The position numbers and the translations under genes are program-made. Below are positions 1 through 12,089 of a DNA stretch of 64,000 nucleotides, piece after piece. The stretch comes from Druceiella hillmani. Its lineage: Eukaryota; Arthropoda; Insecta; Lepidoptera; Hepialidae. The stretch covers positions 248,001 to 312,000 of the forward strand of contig JAYKKI010000088.1 in assembly GCA_039881145.1 (NCBI GenBank), in the 5' to 3' direction. Position 1 is the stretch's first letter. Each line of letters opens with the position of its first letter. The notes under the pieces were generated by a model, which saw only the letters and a list, made by a program, of their open reading frames with translations, was not told the origin of the DNA and ran no database searches.

Positions 1-3000
1 TCATTTTTCCATTATCCTCTGGCAAAATGGATAAACTATAAGACAAATATATAAACAAACAGACAAAAATTACCTTTGGGAGTATTCAATTGAGACAAAA
101 GAAGACCTAGATTTTAAAATGAACCAAAAGCTTTATCCCAGTGAAAGATCTATTCAAATCGGTCCACTATTTATTGCACGACACTTAACAAATGGAGAAA
201 CAGATAGGCAGAAAGACAAAAAGTCTCTTAAGGAAAATTCCATAGAGGCAAATAGTCAATATCTTTATAACACATAGACATGCTCCTAGACCTGATGTCT
301 TTGCAATTAGTCCTTCGCCATCCTCTCAAGCAAGTAGATATCAAGGTATAAGTCAATATGTAATGAAAAACTGTTTAAATTGCTTTGAAAAGTTACAAAG
401 AAAGGATGAGAATTATGTTTCATTCTTAAGCATACTATTTTTTATTACCAATCTCTTCGTACATATTCAATAAATATATATCTCTATTCCAATTAGAAAT
501 AATTCTTTCGCCTCCCTTTTGGTGATAAGCACACAGAGATTTTCTGTTTCGCTCTATCGAAACATAATGCTAATGAAGAACCCGTCAGTTATTTTTGTTT
601 ATACTAACACTAACACTTATTGCATATCGCTTTGTTTATATTATTATTTACAACAATGCAACTTAAACTAATATATAAGTAATAGTATTAAGGCAAGGGA
701 GGGTCCACCCGACCAACTCGACTCGCTAAAATATCCCAGATAAATTTTGCTCGTTTACAGTATAACAAGAACATATCTATATCTTTATTAGTTTAAACAA
801 ATTGTGGCCTAGATTTTGATCTGGATCCAAAGCGTTGTCCCAATGAAAACTTTATACAAATCTATCTATAAATTTTTGCCTGATTCTCTGACAGAGGGGA
901 ACTTTTGTATCACTTTCTACTCGGACACAAAACTTTCGAAAAATATTTAATTTACAAAATCAACTCTGAATTATTATATATTACACATTTATAACCGCAA
1001 ATATCAATAGAATTCTATAATAATTACTGTTGATATTTGCTTTAGGCGAATTACAAAAAAAAATCAGACGGGCGGTATTGAGAAACGACTGCTCGTTTGA
1101 AGACGTAATATGATCACATAGTGAATAGGAATTGTATCAAGCACTTGTTTACTTTCACAACGTAAACACGACGCCTCAAATTTTAGGCACTTCGCCAAGT
1201 TCGTTGACACACCCAAATCGTATCCCAATGTTTTTGTATACTTCATCGCTCTATTTTTTTTATATTTCTTCTAGTGTTTACTGTGCATATTTTAAAGATA
1301 TTTTAATTTTGACAAAATTTCCACAGTTCAAAGGGGTATATTTAATTATATATTTATTTTATGTTTAAATGTGATTTTATTAATAATTTCTTTCATAAAA
1401 CACAGAAAGACAAATCAAAGGCCACTTCAAACATTATACTTGCATAACAAAAACTGGAACTACACTAAATTAATGTGCATCGTTGCACACATCTTCATAA
1501 CTCGTTTTGCATTACGATTGCATCAACTAATCCGGACAATGTCAATAATTATCCAAAATGTGCTTTTTTAATATTTTACTATATGCAATTGTTAATATAT
1601 TCAACTTTAATACTTTTCAAATGATTTCAATTGTTCCTGATCAAAGTTATTTGTGACAATTATGAATTAACCAGAGTGCTAATTCATACTATACTGACAA
1701 AACAATAACAAACCATAGCAAAGTTCCAATATTTGGCAAACATAATACAAGTTCGCGTTAATAATTTACTCCTAACTAGATTCATTCAGAATGGAACCAT
1801 CTCTTGAAATATTACACCTCAGCTTCAATCAATCAAAATTCACAACAGAGTTTGTCTTGTAGATATTTCAACTTTGTTATCAATATTAAACGTATTAAAT
1901 TCAAGTGCAATCGGAATCAGATAAATAAGCATGAAAAAATTAATTGTTCATGTATAATTATATTTCGACAGTGGTTTTATCAAAAAAATGTCAATCAGAT
2001 TAAATAAAACACAATATATTTCTCACTTCCATCAAAAAGGTGAAGTATTGCAATAACTCATTTAAAACATCTAAAAATCGACGAAAAATAGTGTTTTATG
2101 ACAAAATATTAGCGTATAAACACAAACCGCATAGGATATAATGCGCATGTTACACATATACAAGTACGTATCTGCACTTTCAAAGCCTTACTAAATTGGA
2201 AGTGAGTTCCATTTGGCTCCAGACTCCTTTTATTTCATAGTGCTTGACGGTACGTACATAACAATATATTTCCCAATTCTGAAAACTGGATCAATATAAA
2301 AGATACAGTCCTTCAAAGTTTAAACTTGAGTCCTAAGTACCTTGAAAATAACTTTTCAGATTTGCTCTTTGTTATAGCACATAAATAATACCTATTATTT
2401 TTAGTTAACCTCTCAAACAACCGGTCTAAAATAAGCTGGACGCAGAAGGCCACGGTCTAGATTTTGCATACACTTTGGATCTGTTATCAGATCCTCGGAC
2501 AACTGTGTAAATTTGTGTTTGGCTCGAAATAAGCCCTCGGCCGCTTTAACGCTTAAAATCAGTAAAACAGTTTTGAATATTAGGCCGAGAAATTAAAAAT
2601 TTTCATATTTTTTTTATTATATGGCCATACGAAAAAGAAGTAATCATATTACCTTATATACACTCAGTGAGTAAGGTATCCATCATAGAAGTTTATATAT
2701 AACAAAATTCTCTAAGCAAAGAAACTGACAAACAAAACATTATAGGACCACAAAGGACACACAAAAACGTAACATTAAATTTAACAATATCTCATTTCTC
2801 TTAAACCATCTTATTATGTTAAAAATTTGTCCAACGCAATTAAAACACGCACACCAAGCTTTCCACTTCCCGAGTGCATTTTTTTTATAAGCTATTATTT
2901 AAAAAATATATAAACTGACGTGTAAAACAATAGCTATACAAAAGCATATAAACCGACACATAAAACAACAGTGACACAAAAAGCGAATTAACTGACAAGT

Positions 3001-3076
3001 AAAACAATAGCATCGCAAACTGACATTAAATAATAGCGACACAACAGCAAGCAGGACACAACAAAAGCCCACAAAC
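1..3076. other. Intron 3 of GANAB-like part B (continues past the left edge)
   Basis: This AT-rich sequence lies downstream of the last part B exon in the window. I looked on the minus strand for the next GANAB segment, which should precede the conserved YGIPEHAD region, and did not find it, so the intron is at least 3 kb. Around 108-200 and 807-900 there are two loosely similar stretches sharing a cctagatttt...tcccaatgaaa pattern, probably an old dispersed repeat. A minus-strand open frame of about 59 codons at 2413-2592 has no recognised relative and is listed under findings. Confidence 0.6.
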
Positions 3077-3317
3077 CTGAACGGGAGCCTCCACCACTTG
3101 TTCATTTCCTTCCACCTCCTCCTCCTCTTGTCTTACCGAGCCGGTCTTTATGCGCAGATGTTCCATGGTCATACGTCCGCGACCATTTATGGTAGTCACA
3201 ACTTTACCATCTGCATTCAGGAAGTCTATCTTGAGCGGATTGAGCCACAACACAACTTTGTGTCCCTGCGTGTTTGTTGCCTGGATGCTCTGCTTGTCTT
3301 GGCTTAATAACTTTATT
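3077..3317 (-). CDS. GANAB: GANAB-like part B, coding exon 3 (N-terminal beta-sandwich)
   Basis: The exon is 241 bp, entered in phase 2 from an ag at 3318-3319 and left in phase 0 at a gtttgt donor. The peptide includes VLWLNPLKIDFLNADGK and RGRMTMEHLRIK. It matches the N-terminal GANAB region where human has LQVFAGDEEVLSVNARGLLNFEHLR. An acidic stretch (QEEEEVEGNEQ) follows, as in other glucosidase II alpha chains before the catalytic barrel. The reading frame is open throughout. The frame also reads on past the donor, but that tail is low-complexity and unlike the family. The next exon lies beyond the left edge. Confidence 0.85.
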
Positions 3318-3424
3318 CTGGAATAGTAAAAAGAGGTTAAATTTTTACTAAATCTCTACTTATATTAAAAAATAATCTATTTATATACCTGCTTATCAAT
3401 TACCTCAGAAAACCTGAACTACTG

Positions 3425-4204
3425 TGTATTTCCATGAATTAACATTATGTATATTTCCATGAACTGACATTATGTATGTTTCCATAAATTAACATTATGT
3501 ATATTTTCATGAATTAACATTATGTATATTTTCATGAATTAACATTATGTATATCTCCCTGAATTAACATTATGTTTATTTCCATGAATTAACATTATGT
3601 ATATTTCCATGAATTAACATTGTGTATATTTCCATGAATTAACATTACGTATATTTCCATGAATTAACATTGTGTATATTTCCATGAATTAACATTACGT
3701 ATATTTCCATGAATTAACATTATGTATATTTCCATGAACTTACATTAAGTATATTTCCATGAATTAACATTATGTATATTTCCATGAATTAACATTATGT
3801 ATATTTCCATGAATTAATATTATGTATATTTCCATGAATTAACATTATGTATATTTCCATGAATTAACATTGTGTATATTTCCATGAATTAACATTACGT
3901 ATATTTCCATGAATTAACATTATGTATATTTCCATGAACTTACATTAAGTATATTTCCATGATTTAACATTATCTACATTTCCATGAACTAATATTATGT
4001 ATATTTCCATGAATTAACATTATGTATATTTCCATGAACTAACATGTATATTTCCATGAATTAACATTATGTATATTTCCATGAATTAACATTATGTATA
4101 TTTCCATGAACGAACATTATGTATATTTCCAAGAATTAACATTATATATATTTCCATGAATTAAAATGATGTATATTTCCATGAATTAACATTATGTATA
4201 TTCC
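3425..4204. repeat. 25-bp tandem array, about 31 copies
   Basis: Units read atgaattaacattatgtata followed by tttcc. Point variants such as tgaactta, attgtgta and attacgta recur in groups, so blocks of several units have been copied together. The array lies in intron 2 of part B, 107 bp from exon 3. It has no spacers and no coding sense. Confidence 0.95.
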
Positions 4205-5250
4205 AACTGTTATTACATTTCTGTCATTCTACTGAACTATTATCTAGTAGTCATATTATTTCAGTTGTTTAGAAAATTTTTTTACAATATTAATAGGTTA
4301 TAATATTGATAGAGTTACATTATTATTTAGTAGGTTTACATGATTGGTTAATAAAAAAAAAATGGAAAAGATGAGCGGTGATTCTGATGAAGAAATTGTA
4401 TTATTGTTGAATATTTACAATAAACATTAAGATCAACTGCGATCAACAACAAAGAGAACAATGAAAGATAAACTGCATTAAAATTTCCATCTCACTCGCA
4501 ATAAAAATGACCGAAATTACAAAGCTAAAAACAGTCTGCGTGCTATGGGCACCGTTATTATTTCTTAACAATTTTATTTCAAATCGCAAGGCAATTTAAA
4601 TTTTTAAACAATTCTGGGTAAGGTTTTTGTTGTGAACTGTACATGTTCACACACGCTTATCAAATGGATCAAATGGATGTTGTAAGGAGCACTGGTACAG
4701 TGAATTCCCACAAAAAATTATTAAAAAAAATATGATCCATGAACCACTCACATATATATAGTTACGTATACTAGTATTTCCTATTATTACTTTTAAAAGA
4801 TAAGCATAATTTTTTTTTCCATCATTATTAACTTAGCTGGGAGCGAAACTTAAAATTCTCAGTGAGTGGAGCGCACAGAACGATGCTCCTATGGACGAAA
4901 GTGTAGCACAACGTTCAGTACTCAATTGAATGAGAGTGTTAGAGAGAGTTTGGTGATTGCCTGGCGCATGAGACAAAAGATTTGTAAGATAAATTAAGCA
5001 AATTTGGAGCGGCGCTCTTATGACTTGTGTCACACTGCGCCTATGTGACCATATTATCCGGCTATATTAGCCATGCATATTTTTCTTTTGCTCAAATTTT
5101 GCCGGTGTCATGTAAACAAAACAACTACATTTCTGCGAGTGTGTTGGGGTTAATAATTATTGCAATTTCCAATTATTGTCTCTAATTAATCTTTCGTAGA
5201 TTTGTTGTGTTTAGTGTTTCCATAGATTTTTAGCATTCTTGTGTGTTTGA
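4205..5250. other. Intronic sequence with possible transposon scraps
   Basis: No exon of part B is visible here. At 4362-4430 (+) a short frame starts MEKMSGDSDEEIVLLL and stops. Its acidic start followed by hydrophobic residues resembles the beginning of some DNA-transposase proteins, but it is too short to assign. Positions 4840-5070 are richer in GC than the surroundings and contain no recognisable protein. Confidence 0.35.
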
Positions 5251-5251
5251 A

Positions 5252-5480
5252 ATGGAACAATATAATGTGAATTATATAAAAAACTTGAAAAGACTAGAAA
5301 TATGACTGAAAATAAAATCAAAGGGGCCACCGTGACCTCAAATTGATTTATCTCACAAATGTGGTTCTAAAACAAAAACGTACACTCGTGTTTTTAAAAA
5401 TGAACAGTACGATAAAACGCCGTGGTTGTGAAGAAATTAATAAGTTGGTTTGTTAAAATTATTTTTCTTAAAAGTTTTTC
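5252..5480 (+). pseudogene. hAT-type transposase relic (TTF-like zinc-finger region)
   Basis: On the plus strand the fragment reads MEQYNVNYIKNLKRL, then after stops KGPP-PQIDLSH, then TYTRVFKNEQYDKTPWL, then EEINKLVC. The order GPP..P, R.F....Y....WL, C resembles the TTF-type zinc-finger region that precedes the catalytic domain in many hAT transposases. At least two stops and a frame change break it, and no catalytic domain follows. The call rests on motif order alone, so it is tentative. Confidence 0.4.
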
Positions 5481-5589
5481 GAAATTAATAAGTCTACACA
5501 GAAGTAACAGATATTTTTTCACATCAGAAGGGTCGCCGAATGGACTTTATTTACAAATAAATGGTATGCAAAATATTTCTTTTTCGAAT

Positions 5590-6012
5590 TTTTGCCTTTT
5601 TTTTTCTTTTGGTCAATTTCATTAGATGCTTATTCCATTTCATAAATCGAACATAATAATATAATCTAAGCTATTTGTAATGTTCAACTTGTTTTAATTC
5701 ATCTGTGTTGACAAGTACCTCAAGATCAGATGGAATACTGTCTTCATAACTACCGAAAGTAATAAAACTGGTTTTGTCAATGTTAATGAAAGCTGATTAC
5801 ACCTAAGCCAGATATCTAGTCATTTTAACCACTCATCTAACAAAAACCTGACTTCAAATCAACTGTTGCCAGTACATTGCACTGCTGTACCATCAGCATA
5901 TAAAATCAAAGCGTTATCTGGTAATAAGCCAAAAATGTTATGAATATATATATACAATAAAAAGTAAGGTGTAGGGATAATTCCTTGAGGAACACCTACT
6001 TTAACAAACTTA
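5590..6012 (-). pseudogene. Non-LTR retrotransposon reverse transcriptase fragment
   Basis: Read from 6012 downward, the fragment gives VGVPQGIIPTPYFLLYIY, then ALILYADGTAV, then about 85 codons later TDELKQVEHYK-stop-L, then KWNKHLMKLTK. These are the GVPQGS..GP, YADDTA and YLG...KWNKH blocks of the palm and thumb of jockey/RTE-like reverse transcriptases, in the correct order. The second catalytic Asp of the YADD box is Gly here and in-frame stops occur, so the copy is dead. It lies in the same orientation as the host gene, in intron 2 of part B. Confidence 0.8.
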
Positions 6013-6110
6013 TTAAAGCAAAACATAATTACTATAATTTAGTGGAGAATAACAAATGGTTCCGAGAATTGCTTATAAAGGAAATAAATATCAATATTAA
6101 ATAATTAAGT

Positions 6111-6277
<167 letters not shown>

Positions 6278-6309
6278 TAAAGTAATGAAATTTTGGGACT
6301 TCCATCTGT

Positions 6310-6840
6310 AATAGTCCTACATTTGTAAAAATGTAAGTTTAGATGAGATTACACCTTACGGCAGAGGATCTATTATGGTTTGGGCAGGCATAACTTCTGA
6401 AGATCGTACGGAGTTCATTTTTATTGAAAATGGATCTCTGGATACACAACAATATATCAAGGAAATCTTAATTCCTCATGCACAACTAGGACTAGCTGTC
6501 ACAAGAGCTGCTGTTGTCTTCATGAACAAAAAGCACACCAAGCAGGCGAAATAGACGCTTACTTGCCTGAGGTCAGGATTCACCATTTAGATTGGCCAGC
6601 ACGAAGTCCAGACCTCAATCCTATTGAGCATCTGTAGAACATTCTAAAACAGCATGTTAGATCTGTACAGACAGCTGTACGATAGCATATTCACAAAGAA
6701 TTAAAAACCTCACCAGGACACGCCAGAAAGAATTGCAGAAGTAGTTTAGGTAACAGGAGGCCACTGGATACTAATTTTATTTTTTTTCTTTTGTAACTTT
6801 TGCTAAATAAAGGATATTGCCAGTTGAACACTCTACTTTT
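6310..6840 (+). pseudogene. Tc1-like transposase relic, C-terminal half
   Basis: The plus strand reads YGRGSIMVWAGI, FIENGSLDTQQYIKEIL, then a degraded AAVVFMNKKHTKQA where Tc1 transposases have FMQDNARPHTA. After a stop and frame change the DNA still encodes LDWPARSPDLNPIEHL. These are the second and third catalytic blocks of Tc1 transposases. The second catalytic Asp has been lost and the frame is broken at least twice. The DNA-binding half is missing on the left, where the (TA)n tract begins. The region after 6740 is the likely non-coding 3' end. Confidence 0.85.
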
Positions 6841-7456
6841 TTTTTGTTGAAACACGTAATTTTAAAACAATATGAAAAAAAAACATATTAAGAAAGTATC
6901 ATTGTAAGTGCCCATTAAAAAAAATTGTAAGTGTCCATTTTTTTGCAAAGGATATTTGAAAACTGACCATCTTTTGAACCATAAACTGCAAAAGTTTTAA
7001 AATTTTCTATACGTGGCTAAGTTACACATATCTAAATTGATAATAAATTGTTCATTGCTTTATTTCATCAATTTATACAACTGTTGGAAGTGTGTCTTGA
7101 AATTCTTGTTATAAAATACATGAAGATGAAGAGGCGAATACAGTTGATATATTAAGTATAGAAAATAAGATAAACGAAGATAATAGCACACATCACTAAT
7201 AGATAAATTAAAAAGAAACCAGATAAAACACAACAAAAATAAAAACAACTTAATACCATGGCCTAATATGTCTATTTCTAAAATCATGGTTTATCTGGTG
7301 AAGATGAAATAGACAGCCGTAAACTCTCCAACTGTCAAACTGTCAAATAAATTTTATCTACATACAAGTGTCAGTTAACTTGCATACCTTGTTTTTTTTT
7401 ATTTCCTCTCGAAAATATAATTATAAAATAATACCATTACTGTACTATTTTTTTAA

Positions 7457-7535
7457 TAGAGCTACAACGAAACCCAGGTCGTGGTAAAGGATTTAAATAA
7501 AGTAGAAATAATACTACGTCACGTAGTTTTATTTA
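7457..7535 (+). repeat. Partial copy of the hammerhead-like repeat found at 60.6 kb
   Basis: The string acaacgaaacccaggtcgtgg (7464-7484) followed by taaagga...agtagaaataatactacg and cacgtagtt matches the arms of the foldback at 60602-60790. It keeps the second half of the ribozyme-like core: the 3' strand of stem II, GAA, most of stem III, the cleavage-site C and GTGG. The 5' half with CTGAAGA is missing. Confidence 0.6.
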
Positions 7536-8225
7536 ATTGGCAGTTCTTATTATCGACATTCTCTCCCGGTATGTAAATATTAATGTAGCATCTGAAAGAG
7601 CTTTTCCAACTTTAATAGACTTGCAATGATTTCCAAAATGTTTTATAGTGTTTTTGTAGGAATAAATTCCTACATAGACATTGTCCCCTCCTCATTCTAA
7701 GTTACCAAATCAACAATTATTTTAAGAGCAGGAACAATTTTTGGGGGAATTTTCTGGAAATTACTCAATGAGCTCTTTAGTCAGCACATGTAAATCGAAT
7801 ATATTGGCTTAGCAGCAGAAAGGTTTTATCCTTCTGGGCACACGAGTCTGATGTTTTCAGTTTGTGTTGCCTTAATCGTTTCTTTTTATGTTTTCATACT
7901 TCCGAACAGTTCGGTGTGAACACAGTTGAACACCGATTTGCAAACTTTCAACATTTTTTGAGCAAACACAAGATTTTGCTTTTTTTTGGTAAACGTAAAC
8001 GGAGTCCTGCGATCAATTATGTACCTCTCGTTGGACATATACTGTATGTTCTTTAATAAGAAATAAAAAATACGACTACGACAATGAAAATGTCACGTTG
8101 CAACAATTTAACTGACAGGCAAGAGTTACTATTGACTGATGTGGTTCGTTTACTTATGTAATTTATTGTTTTTTTAAGTAAATATGGAAATGGTTAATAT
8201 CATTAAATTATAAACAAATTAAAAA
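7536..8225. other. Intronic sequence without recognised gene
   Basis: No exon is visible. At 7578-7632 (+) the words INVASERAFPTL resemble the C-terminal ASaERsFS dimerisation block of hAT transposases, but the match is too short to call. A 20-bp palindrome around aggaataaattcct lies near 7657-7675. Confidence 0.3.
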
Positions 8226-9079
8226 AATTAATATTGGAAGAGCCAGATTAAAGATGAAGCAGCTTGCAGAAATGGTTGGAGTGTCAGATACAACTATTTT
8301 TACAATTCTTCACGATCATCTTGGGTTGAGTAAGGTCAACGCAAGGTCTGTGCTGAGAATGCTTACTTCTCCTCAAAAACAACACCGTGTGGATTGTTCT
8401 CGCACGTATTTGGACCTCTGTTGTGAGGGCAAGGATGAACTATTGAGTCGAATTGTTACTGGGGATGAAACTTGGGTTCATCATTATGAACCCGAGTCCA
8501 AACAGGACTCTGTACAGTGGCACAAAAAAGGCACACCACCCAAAAATGTGTACAGTCGGCTCGAAAAATCATGACGGACAGTCTTTTGGGATTCAGAAGG
8601 GGTCCTATTGATAGATTATAAAGATAAAGGTGTCTCCATAACCGGAGAATACAATGCTTTAATCCTAGAGCACTTGAAAGAATTCATTAAAAAAAAAGAG
8701 AAAAATTAACCAAAGGTTCTCCTTCTGCACTGTTCACAAGAATCATGGTGTGTTGGCTGCCCTGAATAGGAGGTGGGTTTCAATATTTTGCATCACCCAC
8801 CCTACAGTCCTAACCTAGTGGCTCTCAGCAATTATTATCTATTCCCAAAAATTAAGAAAAGAACTCTGTAGGAAGAAATTTTCAAGAGATGACGATGTGA
8901 AGAATGCAATTCCAACTTACTTTTCGGACAAAGATAAAATATTTTTTATGGTATACATAAGCTAATTGAGTGATCGGAAAAAAGTATTAGGGTAACAGGA
9001 TATTGAAGAAGAAAAATAAATTTGTATTTTTATTCTCGCTTCTTACCCCCCATTCCAGGAACTTAAAAACGGCCCCCCA
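8226..9079 (+). pseudogene. Mariner element, 5'-truncated, transposase broken
   Basis: The coding part starts within the DNA-binding domain ([15 protein letters not shown]) and continues through [20 protein letters not shown], which holds the first catalytic Asp, to a stop at 8572. Beyond that, other frames give VFWDSEGVLLIDYKDKG and later blocks. The 3' end (ggaacttaaaaacggccccc, about 9059-9078) matches the end of the complete mariner at 29491-30753, so both belong to one family. The helix-turn-helix N-terminus and 5' terminal repeat are absent. Stops and indels make it non-functional. Confidence 0.9.
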
Positions 9080-9654
9080 TATATACAAATGATGGTAGAA
9101 ATTATTGAAGGGCGATTAATTTTGGAAGAAAAACACGGAAAGCAAATTTATTATGTCGATTGATTGAAATATTGTTTCTTTCCAACATTGATTGCTCCCC
9201 GACATCAACAGAAATAAGAGATCTGCAATATATCATGCTATGAACAGACAGACCGAAAGTGTGATTTTTTATTTTTGTTATCTGTCACAATTATATTTCA
9301 TACTTCTTATAAGCATAGAAAATTTTAGTATCTTTTTTTATAAAATGAAACTTGGAAAACCTATAAGTAACAATTATTAGGGATTTGGAATAGCGTGTCT
9401 CGTGCCAAGTATCCGGGACACCGATACCTAGTATTTCAAAATTGATTTTGTTAAAGTAATTGGAATTAATTGTCGCAAAAGACGGCTTTAGACTATATAT
9501 AAACGTTTTGTGATTACTCTCCTGGTATAATCACAAAACTATGTCAATTGTAAAATCACCAATTCACCAATATTAGTCTTTGTAGAAAGAAAAGAATCAC
9601 CAATTCACCTTTATACATTTTCTGTCTCTAACAGTTTATCTGGTATCTACTTTG
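9080..9654. other. Intronic sequence, nothing recognised
   Basis: AT-rich. A short local repeat of aatcaccaattcacc occurs twice around 9550-9610. No coding or RNA feature is visible. Confidence 0.5.
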
Positions 9655-10640
9655 ACATTTGGATATATTATTATTACATTCATATAGTATTCTTTGAATG
9701 AATGAATTTGGATATATTATTATTACATTCATATAGCATTTTTTGAATGAATGAATTTATATACATTATTACATTCTTATATAGTATTCTTTGAATGAAT
9801 GAATTTGGATATATTATTATTACATTCATATAGCATTTTTTGAATGAATGAATTTAGATACATTGTTATTACATTCTTATATAGTATTCTTTGAATGAAT
9901 GAATTTGGATATATTATTATTACATTCATATAGCATTTTTTGAACGAATGAATTTATATACATTGTTATTACATTCTTATATAGTATTCTTTGAATGAAT
10001 GAATTTGGATATATTATTATTACATTCATATAGCATTTTTTGAATGAATGAATTTAGATACATTGTTATTACATTCTTATATAGTATTCTTTGAATGAAT
10101 GAATTTGGATATATTATTATTACATTCATATAGCATTTTTTGAATGAATGAATTTAGATACATTGTTATTACATTCTTATATAGTATTCTTTGAATTAAT
10201 GAATTTGGATATATTATTATTACATTCATATAGCATTTTTTGAATGAATGAATTTATATACATTGTTATTACATTCTTATATAGTATTCTTTGAATGAAT
10301 GAATTTGGATATATTATTATTAGATTTTTATATAGTATTCTTTGTATGAATGAATTTTGATATATTATTATTAGATTCTTATATAGTATTCTTTGTATGA
10401 ATGAATTTAGATATATTATTATTACATTCTTCTATAGTATTTTTTGTACGAATGAATTTGGAAATATTATTACATAGTATTCTTTGAATGAATGAATTTA
10501 GATATATTATTATTACATTCTATATAGTATTCTTTGTATGAATGAATTTGGATATATTATTATTATATTCTTATATAGTATTTTTGAATGAATGTATTTG
10601 GATATATTATTACTACATTCTTGTATAGTATTCTTTTACT
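9655..10640. repeat. Tandem array of about 50-bp units with a 100-bp higher-order period
   Basis: Each unit contains gaatgaatgaattt followed by a ta/at-rich segment with ttattacattc and atatag(t/c)att. Two unit types alternate, one with gatatattattattacattcatatagcatttttt and one with atacattgttattacattcttatatagtattcttt. The same phase therefore recurs near 9780, 9880, 9980, 10080, 10180 and 10280. After about 10300 the alternation is lost and units vary more. The array lies in intron 2 of part B. Confidence 0.9.
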
Positions 10641-10743
10641 TATGATATAAATTGGAATTTCGCATGTAGTCATTTACGAAATAAATAATTATAAAGTACA
10701 AGATTATTTTACCCAAAATGATATCAAGATATAGGTCATCTAT

Positions 10744-10912
10744 TATCCAGTGATGGGGCCTTAAGTATACCAATGATGGGGCCTTAAGTATACTGTATTA
10801 GATGCCCTATTTCATTAACTGATATAATATTTTGCCAGATATTTTTTTTAAATAATGTATTAGATGCCCTATTTCATTAACTGATATAATATTTTGCCAG
10901 ATATTTTTTTTC
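10744..10912. repeat. Two short direct duplications side by side
   Basis: The word atgatggggccttaagtata occurs twice in succession (10752-10792). A segment of about 55 bp starting gtattagatgccctatttca then occurs twice (about 10795-10850 and 10857-10912), nearly identical. They look like recent tandem slippage. Confidence 0.9.
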
Positions 10913-11417
10913 ATCACTTCAGGTTAATTTTCGGAACCTTTTTTAATATACGTAGTACTACAACTCTATCTCTCTCGAATAACGCTTTTCCTTCAATAAC
11001 ATTCGATCTTATTCATACTCGTTTTTTTAAATAATTAGAAGATGATTTATTAACAAGAAGGTTAATTATTACAGGGCAACAACGAAACAAAAAGAACGAT
11101 ATCTCAATCTTATGCACAAAATGCGAAGAAACAATTACTTTTGAGACGTGGCTTTTTATTACCGATTGTTGCTCATAATTGAATGCCGCAATAAATTCTT
11201 TACAATTTAAGAAGAGCAATTATTATTTATGTCGAGGAACCCAATAGACGAGGAATAGCAAACAATATTGTCACTCTCTTGAAGCACTTACGCTTTTAAT
11301 AATAAATATGTTATTTCTGTCTTATTAAACAAATCAAGTCATAGACTTTCAAACCATTACACATTAATAGCTGTTATGGTGACTTAGTATCAAATGACTG
11401 TAAAAATGAACACTTAC

Positions 11418-11545
11418 TTGTCAAGAGTTGGCTCTCCGTTCAAAGATAGCTGAACCTTGTACCGAGGATAGAGAGGTGTCTTTTCATCCATGTATACCCT
11501 AAAAGTGCCATCTGCAAGCGCTGTCAATTGTAGCACGAACAGGTG
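11418..11545 (-). CDS. GANAB: GANAB-like part B, coding exon 2
   Basis: The exon is 128 bp, entered in phase 0 after cag and left in phase 2 at gtaagtg. It encodes HLFVLQLTALADGTFRVYMD, then EKTPLYPRYKVQLSLNGEPT and LDK. This fits the N-terminal GANAB region containing LTLQLIG..DGIFRLKINE..P..PR(Y/F). It joins in frame to the upstream exon ending NNAVN and to exon 3 starting KLLSQD. Introns are 3.8 kb upstream and 8.1 kb downstream. Confidence 0.88.
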
Positions 11546-11931
11546 CTGGACAAATAAGATACAATCTTTGGATTTTGCGGCTTAAAATTTTTGGTATTTT
11601 TCTTTGTTTTTATAAAAAAACAACCTGTTAGATAGTTACAACATATAAAAAACTATAAGTTGTGTTTTCATTTTTATGTTCTAATTTATAAGTATATTTT
11701 GCTAAATTTGTCACCAATTTTTTAAATCAACACATGAAACATCATGAAGAATAAGATTTTTCAACATTTCTCAATTATTTCCCATACAATTAGAAATCAA
11801 TTTTTATTCTACTAAATATTAGCTATAAATTCAGTAATATTGCAATTATATAGCATTTACCTATACTAAAGTCCAAAAAATTAATAAAATTTTACATGGA
11901 AGACTTAATTTAATAGTAACATTTAAATCAA

Positions 11932-12089
11932 GAAAATAAATTCTTGCTACAACTCGCAAATCACAATATTAATTTCCACAATGTGTGATTTTCTTCTTTC
12001 AACAAATTGCTGGAATTATGGAAAAAAGGAAATTGTACATTATGGAAATTAATTTGGAGATTTGCGAGTTATGGCCAGAATGTATTTTC
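11932..12089. mobile_element. Foldback/MITE-like element, about 158 bp
   Basis: The left arm starts gaaaataaattcttgctaca followed by actcgcaaatc. The right arm ends with its imperfect reverse complement: gatttgcgagttatggccag then aatgtattttc. Arms are about 50 bp with a few mismatches around a centre of about 45 bp. No coding sequence is present. It lies in intron 1 of part B. A small non-autonomous DNA transposon is the likeliest origin, but I could not confirm a target-site duplication. Confidence 0.6.

Noticed and set aside
3425..4204. Possible CRISPR-like array
   Set aside because: Units are contiguous with no unique spacers, in an insect intron; it is an ordinary tandem repeat. The same applies to the other arrays.
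7578..7640. hAT dimerisation motif (INVASERAFPTL)
   Set aside because: Only about 12 residues match, without neighbouring blocks.
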